DNA from: Alphaproteobacteria bacterium
GTDB taxonomy: Bacteria; Pseudomonadota; Alphaproteobacteria; Micropepsales; Micropepsaceae
NCBI GenBank assembly: GCA_015654705.1
Contig: JAATGL010000088.1
Location: forward strand, 1 to 37,735
Direction: 5' to 3'
Length of the DNA stretch: 37,735 nt
Shown here piece by piece: positions 5,015 to 11,164 of this stretch (positions are counted from its first letter, which is position 1; the number at the start of each line of letters is the position of its first letter). A model generated the notes under the pieces. The model saw only the letters and a program-made list of their open reading frames with translations, was not told the origin of the DNA and made no database searches. The translations under genes and the position numbers were made by a program.

Positions 5015-5475
5015 GCCGCGGCTTCTACAAGGCGCGGGTGCACGGCACGCTGAAGGCGGCGGAGGCGGCGCTGGTCGATGCCTGCGGCGGCGTGACGACG
5101 AAGGCTTCGCGCGTCGGCAAGAGCGTGCTGCAGCAGGCGACCGATCCGGATGCGCCGCAGCGTCACCTGGCGCTGGACGTCGTCGCCGATCTGGAGCGCG
5201 CCTGCGGCAAGCCGATCGTGACGCAGTTCCTCGCCCAGGAACTGGGCTGCATCGTCGAGCCGCTGCCGCGCACGTCGGCGGAGCCGGTCGCCGTCGTCGT
5301 CGGGCGCATCACCGAGGAGACCGGCCAGCTGCTCGGCGCCGCCGCGCATGACGTGCGCGAAGGCACGCTCACCAGGGCCAATGCCTCGGCCATCCTGCGC
5401 GAGACCGACGATCTGCTGGCGGCGATGATCGAACTGCGCGCGGCGGCGCGCGCGGTGCTGGAGGCGCGGCCATGA
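5011..5475 (+). CDS. CII-like phage regulatory protein
   Basis: A 154-residue protein overlapping the NADAR gene by ATGA. It begins with a helix (TLKAAEAALVDACGGV), then TTKASRVGKSVLQQATDPDA and LALDVVADLERACGKPIVTQ followed by FLAQELG. This order, a poorly conserved HTH, a D.D.P/A turn and L..DVVA.LE...G.P.V...LA, is that of CII/YmfL-type regulators in Proteobacterial phages. The C-terminal half (residues about 95-154) is helical and Ala-rich and may oligomerise. Likely role: DNA-binding regulator of the lysis/lysogeny choice or of early gene timing. Identification rests on pattern and position, two genes after the Cro-like gene. Confidence 0.7.
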   Translation: MSRGFYKARVHGTLKAAEAALVDACGGVTTKASRVGKSVLQQATDPDAPQRHLALDVVADLERACGKPIVTQFLAQELGCIVEPLPRTSAEPVAVVVGRITEETGQLLGAAAHDVREGTLTRANASAILRETDDLLAAMIELRAAARAVLEARP

Positions 5476-5819
5476 AGCGCTGGGCGCCCAATCATTCGCT
5501 GCGCAAGCTGATCGCGGAAATCCGCTATGCCGCCGCCAATATCGAGAGCGCCCAGTTCCGCGCCGTCGCGGCGCGCGAGGCCGGCCGCATTCCCGAGACG
5601 CTGGTCGAGAAATCGCGCGCCAAGAAGGGCGAGATCGCCAGGCTGGCGCGCCAGATCATGCGGCGGCTTCCCGAACTGGACGGCGTCAACGAGTTGATGG
5701 AGGCGCAGATCGTGCTGCGCAACTGTGCCGACGCGCTCGACGCGCCGTTCGAGAAGACCAGCGAGACATGGCCCGGCCGGCGCCAGCCGGCGCGCGCCGG
5801 TGCCGGAGAGATTTTTTGA
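5472..5819 (+). CDS. Small helical protein, function unknown
   Basis: A 115-residue protein starting at ATG 5472 (overlap with the CII-like stop). It is basic and helical, with HSLRKLIAEIRYAAANIE, KSRAKKGEIARLARQIMRR and a Leu-rich helix around EAQIVLRNCADAL. The C-terminal 25 residues are Arg/Pro/Gly-rich and likely disordered. No domain recognised. Its place between a CII-like gene and a DUF2303-type block suggests an early role in DNA metabolism or regulation, without further evidence. Confidence 0.65.
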   Translation: MKRWAPNHSLRKLIAEIRYAAANIESAQFRAVAAREAGRIPETLVEKSRAKKGEIARLARQIMRRLPELDGVNELMEAQIVLRNCADALDAPFEKTSETWPGRRQPARAGAGEIF

Positions 5820-5830
5820 GGAGCGAGGAG

Positions 5831-6214
5831 ATGAGGGCGATGGAAGCCGAACGACCTGACATGGAAATCGAACCGCCGCACACCAATGTGCCGAAGAGTT
5901 TTCTCAGCTTCATGGCCGAGCAGGGCCAGGGCGCCGTGGTCAGCGAACTCAGCGAGAAGCTGCGCGACCTGACGGAAGCGATCGAAATGCACTTCGAGCA
6001 TTTCCGCGGCAAGGTCAGCGGCGAGATCAATCTCAAATTCAAGATTACACTCGAAGGCGGCGCCTACAAGGTGACGACGGAATATGTCGTCAAGCCGCCG
6101 CGCGCGCCCGCCAGCGGAACGATCATGTGGCTGGGCGGCGACGGCAATCTCGCCACCACGAATCCCCGACAGCTCGCCATGCCGTTCTGGCAGCGGCCGC
6201 ACGCGGCCGCCTGA
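5831..6214 (+). CDS. Conserved-looking phage protein, function unknown
   Basis: The 127-residue form starts at ATG 5831, behind GAGGAGCGAGGAG. An upstream ATG at 5768 would read an Arg/Pro-rich shadow of the previous gene. After an acidic N-terminus come two amphipathic helices (SFLSFMAEQGQGAVVSELSE, KLRDLTEAIEMHFEHF) and a strand pair (INLKFKITLEGGAYKVTTEY). The C-terminal part (GTIMWLGGDGNLATTNP.QL) resembles the tail of other short phage proteins with a final ...MPFW motif. A helix followed by a beta-hairpin ending in TEYVVKPP is a shape I associate with proteins co-occurring with DUF2303, its downstream neighbour. Function not known. Confidence 0.7.
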   Translation: MRAMEAERPDMEIEPPHTNVPKSFLSFMAEQGQGAVVSELSEKLRDLTEAIEMHFEHFRGKVSGEINLKFKITLEGGAYKVTTEYVVKPPRAPASGTIMWLGGDGNLATTNPRQLAMPFWQRPHAAA

Positions 6215-6273
6215 CGCGCGAATCCGGCGGCGACACCTGCCGGACCTGTGATGGCACTGGGAGCGTGGTGTGA
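6127..6273 (+). CDS. Possible tiny protein with C-x2-C-x-G-x-G zinc motif
   Basis: A short rightward frame starting at GTG 6127, within the end of the previous gene, gives 48 residues ending ESGGDTCRTCDGTGSVV. The last 15 residues match the C-x2-C-x-G-x-G half-zinc motif of DnaJ-like proteins and of many tiny phage proteins. No ribosome site is evident for the GTG, and the first 30 residues look like a shadow of the overlapping gene, so the true start or a frameshift origin is unknown. Confidence 0.3.
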   Translation: MAGRRRQSRHHESPTARHAVLAAAARGRLTRESGGDTCRTCDGTGSVV

Positions 6274-6342
6274 CGGGCGGAGAGCGTGCCGCAAATCGAC
6301 GCCGCTGCATGAGGCAGCGGGTCAAACCGAGAGGGTCTGAAG

Positions 6343-7275
6343 ATGGATGGATTGAAGGAATTTCTCGACCGCGTCTCGCGCGAGGCCGGGACCGAAGTGA
6401 AGGCGATCGAGCACAGGCGCGATGGCGATGTGCCGTTTGTCGTGATCGACAACACGCGCAAATTGATGAGCGCTGCCGGCATCGTGCAGGAATTCGAGAA
6501 GACGCAGCCCGCGCCCTATCGGCGCCGCGGCACCTACAAGGCTGCCGACGTCGCAAGCCTTCTGGCCTGGATGAACTGGCATTGCAATCAAATGGCGCCG
6601 GTGTTCGGCGAAGGCGCGGAGAATTTGGCGGCCGAATGGAAGAAGCCCAAGCTGGCGCTGATCGGGATCGGCAATTATTCCTTGATGGATGCGCCGGCCT
6701 GGCATGACTTCAACGTCCGCTACGATTTCCCGGTGACGCGGGCCTGGACCGAGTGGTGCAATCTGAGCGGCGAATTCCTCAAGCAGGGCGAGTTCGCCGA
6801 ATTCGTCGAGAAGCATCTCTATGAATTCTCCGAGCCTTTGCGCGACGAGGTTCTGAGCGAGGCTGTGACCCGCATGATCGAGGCGCTGGGCGGCGCCAAG
6901 CAGGTAGCCACGCCGCAGAAGATGTACGAGATGGCGCGCGGCGTGCGCCTGACGGTCGAGGAGAAGGTCGAGGTCACGCTCGACCGCTCGACCGGCGAGG
7001 CCTCGCTGAAGTTCAGCGAAGAGCATACCGGTGCCGGCGGCCGGCCGGTGGCGATCCCGAAATTCTTCTACATCCGCGTGCCGATCTTCTTCGGCGAGGA
7101 GCCGGCGCTGGTCGGCGCGCTGCTGCGCTACCGCAATGGCGGCGGCGGCAACGTGCTGTGGTCCTACGAGCTGTTCGCGCCCGACCTGGTGGTCAAGGCC
7201 GCCTTCGAGAAGGCCTGCAGCGTCGTCACCAAGGACAACCGCACGCTCTATCTCGGGACGCCGGACCTGCCCTGA
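6343..7275 (+). CDS. DUF2303 family (YfdQ-like) phage protein
   Basis: A 310-residue protein. Recognisable family blocks: RKLMSAAGIVQEFEKTQPAP near residue 45, GTYKAADVASLLAWMNWH, LALIGIGNYSLMDAPAWHDF followed by RYDFPVTRAWTEWC, GEFAEFVEKHLYEFSEP and, towards the C-terminus, the strand-rich FSEEHTGAGGRPVAIPKFF then IRVPIFFGEE. This is the order of YfdQ/DUF2303 proteins, widespread in early regions of temperate phages and prophages. Their biochemical role is not established. Length fits the family (about 270-310). Ribosome site GAGAGGG upstream. It begins a run of overlapping genes to 15685. Confidence 0.85.
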   Translation: MDGLKEFLDRVSREAGTEVKAIEHRRDGDVPFVVIDNTRKLMSAAGIVQEFEKTQPAPYRRRGTYKAADVASLLAWMNWHCNQMAPVFGEGAENLAAEWKKPKLALIGIGNYSLMDAPAWHDFNVRYDFPVTRAWTEWCNLSGEFLKQGEFAEFVEKHLYEFSEPLRDEVLSEAVTRMIEALGGAKQVATPQKMYEMARGVRLTVEEKVEVTLDRSTGEASLKFSEEHTGAGGRPVAIPKFFYIRVPIFFGEEPALVGALLRYRNGGGGNVLWSYELFAPDLVVKAAFEKACSVVTKDNRTLYLGTPDLP

Positions 7276-7339
7276 CGGCGGATGGAAGACGGGCGGCCGC
7301 ATAGTGGGCGCCCCGGAGGGATGTCGAAGGTGGACTTGC

Positions 7340-8026
7340 ATGGGTTGGACGCAAGACAGACTGGAAATCCTGCTGCGCGGGCAGGCCGACGGATTGAGCG
7401 GGGTGCAGATCGCGGCCGTCCTGGGCGGAGTTTCCCGCCAGGCGGTAATCGCCAAGCTCAACCGGCTCGGCCTGTCGCCGCAGGGCGGCCGCGGAAATGG
7501 GTTGGCGAAGGCTAAAGCCAATCCCGTGCCGAGCGCGGCGCTCGGCTTTCGCTCGACCTTCGGGCCGCGCGACCGCGCCCTGTTCAGCCCCGATGAGGAT
7601 CGCGCGATCGTGCAGGCGATCGCCGCCGGCGTGGCGTTCCGCGATATCGCCAGGCGCATCGGGCGCCAGCCGGGCGAGACCATGACGCGGATCGAGGCGC
7701 TGCGCCGCAAAGGTCTGATCCAGAGGCCCGCCAAATCGGGCCTATCCCAACAGCGCCTATGGCAGATACGGCAACAATCTCGGCTGGCGGCACCCGACAA
7801 GCCGCGGCCGCAGTTTCGCGACGGCGACGCGCCGGCGGCGGCGCAGGCTCCGGAAGGCCGGCCGATCACGATGTGCAATGTGCGCGACGGGCAATGCCGT
7901 TGGCCGATCGGCGATGTCGGCACGCCCGGCTTCCATCTCTGCGGCCAGGATGCGGCCGGATCCTACTGCGCCTATCACGCCGGACGCGCCGTGCAGCGCG
8001 TGCCGCCGGCCGAGGTCGTGGCGTGA
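7340..8026 (+). CDS. gcrA-like: GcrA-like cell-cycle regulator with an extra HTH
   Basis: A 228-residue protein. Residues 1-46 follow the GcrA signature: W...LEILLRGQADGLSGVQIA, then VSRQAVIAKLNRLGL. In Caulobacter GcrA binds RNA polymerase with sigma-70 and activates promoters carrying N6-methyladenine (GANTC). Residues about 80-128 form a second SANT/Myb-like or HTH unit (FSPDEDRAIVQAIAAGVAFR, then DIARRIGR), which ordinary GcrA (about 170 residues) lacks. The C-terminal part (CRWPIGDVGTPGFHLCGQ to YCAYH) is the conserved GcrA C-terminal motif with its Cys/His residues. Likely role: redirecting host polymerase to phage middle or late promoters. The start at 7340 is chosen because the GcrA motif begins there. 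Confidence 0.85.
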   Translation: MGWTQDRLEILLRGQADGLSGVQIAAVLGGVSRQAVIAKLNRLGLSPQGGRGNGLAKAKANPVPSAALGFRSTFGPRDRALFSPDEDRAIVQAIAAGVAFRDIARRIGRQPGETMTRIEALRRKGLIQRPAKSGLSQQRLWQIRQQSRLAAPDKPRPQFRDGDAPAAAQAPEGRPITMCNVRDGQCRWPIGDVGTPGFHLCGQDAAGSYCAYHAGRAVQRVPPAEVVA

Positions 8027-8220
8027 GAGGCGTGCGCGCCCATCCCGAGAGGTTCTACACGACCATCAAGGACGTGACGCGCGCCTATGGCCACGCGCTG
8101 GAGCGCTACACCAGCGCCATGCGCTTCGGCGAGGTCGACAAGGCCGACGAAGCGCTGGCCCGCATGCAGGAAATCGAGAACGGCGTAACGCTCATCGTGC
8201 GGCCGGAGGCGCGGATATGA
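8023..8220 (+). CDS. Small helical protein, function unknown
   Basis: A 65-residue protein from GTG 8023, overlapping the GcrA-like stop (GTGA), to 8220. It reads VRGVRAHPERFYTTIKDVTR, then GHALERYTSAMRFGEVDKAD, then EALARMQEIENG, i.e. two amphipathic helices. Its stop (8218-8220) overlaps the ATG of the methyltransferase gene. No family recognised. Confidence 0.65.
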   Translation: MRGVRAHPERFYTTIKDVTRAYGHALERYTSAMRFGEVDKADEALARMQEIENGVTLIVRPEARI

Positions 8221-9452
8221 ATGGCCGCGCCTATTACAACGAGTTCGACCCTTTCGCCGCCGACTGGCTCGAAGAACTCATCCGCGCCGGTCTCATTGCA
8301 CCGGGCGAAGTCGACAGGCGCAGCATCGTCGACGTCCTGGCCAGCGACCTGCGCGGATTTGTTCAATGCCACTTTTATGCCGGCATTGGACTCTGGAGCC
8401 TCGCCTTCCGCCTCGCCGGAATCCGCGACGACGAGCCCGCCTGGAGCATGTCCTGTCCCTGTCCGCCGTTCAGCGTCGCCGGCAGGAAGAAATTCTGCCC
8501 AGAGTGCCAGGGCGGCGACCTTATCGCGTGCCCTCGGCGAACTGGCTTCTTCCTATGCTGCGGATGCGGCCATGCATGGCTGGCCGATCCGCGACATCTC
8601 TGGCCGGAATCATGGCGCCTTATTCGAGACGCCAGACCCGATTGTCCAATCTATGGAGAACAGGTTGCGAGCCCGGATGGCCGCCTATGGCTCTCCGGTG
8701 TTCGCGCTTCGCTGGACCTCATGGCCTATGATGTATGGGCCGCCGATCTCTGCTCTGCGGGCGTCGGAAAAGACCATGTCCGGCAGCGTCTCGGCTGGGT
8801 GGCCTACCCCGATGGCTGGCTCACCGGGAACAGAGGATTACAACCCGGCCTGCAACACGGATTCATCGCGCAGGACGGAAGTTCTGCTCACAGGCTGGAA
8901 CACGCCGCGAGCAACCGACGGCAGCAACGGCGGTCCGCGCCAAGCAAACGGAGCATTGTCAGCGGATGCGGCGTTGGCCGGATGGATATCGCCGCAGATG
9001 GGCGATGCGATGCGCGGCGGCCAAGCGAAGCGATATCTGCACAGCAACCATGCAGTTCGGTTGAACGATCAGGTGATGATCCTGTCGCCATGGGCGGCGC
9101 CGACGACGCGGGACTGGAAGGACGGCGCCTCGTCTCTGGACAACACGCCGATCAATTCTCTGCTAGGGCATCAAGTGTCGCTATCCCGTGCAGCGACGGA
9201 AAATGGCGACGCGTCCCAGCCAACGCGCAAGGAGAGCCTGAATCCGCTCTTTTCCCTCTGGTTGATGGTCGGACCTTTCGCAATCGCGTGGGGATGCTGC
9301 GCGGAAGCGGTAACGCGATCGACCCGTTCGTCTGGGCGGAATTCATCCAGGCCTTCAGAGAAGGCCGCGCCATGAGCCCGATGGAATATCCGCTCTGGGC
9401 GGAGGACACAGCGATTTCAACCGATGTCGAGGGGAGAACAGCCGAACTATGA
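8217..9452 (+). CDS. DNA cytosine-5 methyltransferase (phage Dcm type) with zinc-ribbon insertion
   Basis: A 411-residue protein from ATG 8217. Motif order: CHFYAGIGLWSLAFRLAG (SAM-binding FxGxG, residues about 51-68), SCPCPPFSVAG (motif IV with catalytic Cys at about 82; the usual PCQ is PCP here), RHLWPESWRLI (about 126-136), GEQVAS (147-152) and DLCSAGVGKDHVRQRLGWVA (177-196). The C-terminal target/SAM motif is RVGMLRGSGNAIDP (about 357-370). Between motif IV and RHLWP there is an inserted CPEC...CPRRTG...CCGCGHAW segment (Cys 94, 97, 105, 114, 115, 117), a zinc-ribbon not typical of this family. The middle (about 200-330) is low-complexity and variable, as in relatives. Likely self-protection against restriction or regulation by methylation. 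A second long frame overlaps nearly all of it (see next entry). Confidence 0.85.
   Translation: MNGRAYYNEFDPFAADWLEELIRAGLIAPGEVDRRSIVDVLASDLRGFVQCHFYAGIGLWSLAFRLAGIRDDEPAWSMSCPCPPFSVAGRKKFCPECQGGDLIACPRRTGFFLCCGCGHAWLADPRHLWPESWRLIRDARPDCPIYGEQVASPDGRLWLSGVRASLDLMAYDVWAADLCSAGVGKDHVRQRLGWVAYPDGWLTGNRGLQPGLQHGFIAQDGSSAHRLEHAASNRRQQRRSAPSKRSIVSGCGVGRMDIAADGRCDARRPSEAISAQQPCSSVERSGDDPVAMGGADDAGLEGRRLVSGQHADQFSARASSVAIPCSDGKWRRVPANAQGEPESALFPLVDGRTFRNRVGMLRGSGNAIDPFVWAEFIQAFREGRAMSPMEYPLWAEDTAISTDVEGRTAEL
8221..9375 (+). CDS. Overprinted +1-frame protein within the methyltransferase gene
   Basis: The +1 frame has its own ATG at 8221, four bases after the methyltransferase ATG (ATGAATG), and stays open for 384 codons. 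The first 100 or so residues look like a shadow. From about residue 130 it matches a pattern I remember from separately annotated phage proteins: ENRLRARMAAYGSPVFALRW, SWPMMYGPPISALRAS, then repeats of GW.TP or W.AP.TRD (GWPTPMAGSP, GWNTPRATDG, WAAPTTRDWKDGA) and LNPLFSLWLM near the end. These motifs are the frame-shifted image of the methyltransferase motifs in the other frame (for example LNP.FS.WLM over FPL.DG). Whether it is translated, or whether the family exists only as mis-annotation, I cannot tell. Confidence 0.3.
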   Translation: MAAPITTSSTLSPPTGSKNSSAPVSLHRAKSTGAASSTSWPATCADLFNATFMPALDSGASPSASPESATTSPPGACPVPVRRSASPAGRNSAQSARAATLSRALGELASSYAADAAMHGWPIRDISGRNHGALFETPDPIVQSMENRLRARMAAYGSPVFALRWTSWPMMYGPPISALRASEKTMSGSVSAGWPTPMAGSPGTEDYNPACNTDSSRRTEVLLTGWNTPRATDGSNGGPRQANGALSADAALAGWISPQMGDAMRGGQAKRYLHSNHAVRLNDQVMILSPWAAPTTRDWKDGASSLDNTPINSLLGHQVSLSRAATENGDASQPTRKESLNPLFSLWLMVGPFAIAWGCCAEAVTRSTRSSGRNSSRPSEKAAP

Positions 9453-11164
9453 CCGGACCAAGAACCGAAGCCGCGGACCGGCTGCATGCGATGAAGTACC
9501 GCGCGCCGGGCGAGGATTTCCGCGAGGCGATGAACCGGGTGGCCTGCGGGCTCAAGGACAGCGACGCGCATTTCCATGCGCTGCGCGAGATCCTGCTGGA
9601 CCAGCGCTTCCTGCCCGGCGGCCGCATCCAGCTCTCCATCGGCTCGCAATACGCCACCACGGCCTACAATTGCTTCGTCAGCGGCACCTTCGCCGATTCC
9701 ATGGTGACGGGGCATGGCAACATCATGCAGCGCCAGACGGAAGCCGTGGCGACGCTGCGGCTGGGCCGCGGGATCGGCTTCGATTTCTCGACGCTGCGGC
9801 CGCATGGCGATCCGATCAATGAGCTTGGCACCTTCACGGAAGGGCCGATCAGCTTCATGCACGGCTTCGACGCCTACAGCGCCTGCATCGCCGGCGCCGG
9901 GCTGCGCCGCGGCGCGATGATGGCGGTGCTGCGGATCGACCATCCGGATATCGAACTTTTCGTGCGCGCCAAGCAGAACCGCGACAAGCTCACCCGGTTC
10001 AACATCTCCATCGCCGTGACCGACGAATTCATGGAAGCGGTGGCGCGCGACAGGCCGTTCGCCCTGCGCTTCGGCGGCCGCAAGCGGCGCGACATCTCCG
10101 CCGTCGATCTGTGGGAAAAAATCATGCGCTCGACGCATGACTGGGCCGAACCGGGTGTGATCTTCATCGACCGCATCAACGAGATGAACAATCTTTGGTA
10201 TTGCGAGACGATCGCCGCCTGCAATCCCTGTTCCGAGCAATCGCTGCCACCCTACGGCGCCTGCCTGCTCGGCTCGTTCAACCTGGTGCGCTATCTGGTT
10301 CGGACTGCAGGCGAAGTACACGACGGCACCGCGATCTGGTATTTCGATTGGGATCAATTCCGGGCAGATATCCCGATCATCGTGCGCGCGATTGACAATG
10401 TGGTCGACCGCGCGCGCTATCCGCTGCCGCAACAGAAGGCGGAGGCGCTGAGCAAGCGGCGCATGGGGCTCGGCATCACGGGCCTTGCCAATGCCTGCGA
10501 GGCGCAAGGACATTCCTACGGTTCGCTCGGCTTCCTGAGGCTGGAGGAACGCATTCTGGCGATGCTGCGCGACGAGGCCTATCGCGCCAGCGCGCAGCTG
10601 GCGGCGGAGAAGGGCGCCTTTACCCTCTATGACGACGAGAAATACCTGCAGGGCCGCTACGTCACGGCGCTGCCGGACGATGTGAAGGCGCTGATCCGGA
10701 AGCACGGCATCCGCAACTCGCACCTCACCTCGATCGCGCCGACGGGAACGATCTCGATGTGCGCCGACAATGTCAGCGGCGGCATCGAGCCGGTGTTCTC
10801 CCATGCGATGGAGCGGCCGATCACGACGCCGGCCGGCGTGGTGATGGAGCGCATCGAGGATTACGGCGCCGCGTTCCTCGGCGTGCGCGGCCGCCTGGCG
10901 CATGAGGTCGGGGTGGACGATCACGTCGACGTGCTGTGCAGCGCGCAGAAATACATCGATTCCGCGATCTCCAAGACCATCAACATGGACGAGAAGGTCA
11001 CGCCGTTCGACGCCTTCAAGGCGATCTACACGAAGGTCTGGGAGCGCGGCGGCAAGGGCTGCTCCACCTTCAACGCCAGCGGCAAGCGCACGGCCCTGCT
11101 GGTCGCCGACGACGGCGGCGCCTGCGCCATCGACCCGGCCAGCGGACGGAGGGAATGCGCGTAA
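9449..11164 (+). CDS. nrdJ: Class II (adenosylcobalamin-dependent) ribonucleotide reductase
   Basis: A 571-residue protein overlapping the methyltransferase stop (ATGA). It makes deoxynucleotides from ribonucleotides for phage DNA synthesis. Key residues visible: TAYNCF with Cys about 75, LGRGIGFDFS, NPCSEQ with Asn 259, the thiyl Cys 261 and Glu 263, GACLLGSFNL with Cys 272 (11 after Cys 261, as in class II enzymes), RRMGLGITGLAN and HLTSIAPTGTISM. The C-terminus ends ...SGRRECA, with a short Cys pair region (GACAID...REC) compatible with reduction of the active site. No NrdA allosteric cone or NrdB partner is seen. Use of class II implies independence from oxygen and a host supply of B12. 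The length is shorter than most NrdJ because the N-terminal ATP-cone is missing. Confidence 0.9.
   Translation: MTGPRTEAADRLHAMKYRAPGEDFREAMNRVACGLKDSDAHFHALREILLDQRFLPGGRIQLSIGSQYATTAYNCFVSGTFADSMVTGHGNIMQRQTEAVATLRLGRGIGFDFSTLRPHGDPINELGTFTEGPISFMHGFDAYSACIAGAGLRRGAMMAVLRIDHPDIELFVRAKQNRDKLTRFNISIAVTDEFMEAVARDRPFALRFGGRKRRDISAVDLWEKIMRSTHDWAEPGVIFIDRINEMNNLWYCETIAACNPCSEQSLPPYGACLLGSFNLVRYLVRTAGEVHDGTAIWYFDWDQFRADIPIIVRAIDNVVDRARYPLPQQKAEALSKRRMGLGITGLANACEAQGHSYGSLGFLRLEERILAMLRDEAYRASAQLAAEKGAFTLYDDEKYLQGRYVTALPDDVKALIRKHGIRNSHLTSIAPTGTISMCADNVSGGIEPVFSHAMERPITTPAGVVMERIEDYGAAFLGVRGRLAHEVGVDDHVDVLCSAQKYIDSAISKTINMDEKVTPFDAFKAIYTKVWERGGKGCSTFNASGKRTALLVADDGGACAIDPASGRRECA

Noticed and set aside
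8217-9452. Methyltransferase gene broken by frameshifts
   Set aside because: Frame 8217 is open throughout and has motifs at both ends, so no frameshift is needed; the second frame is treated as overprinting.
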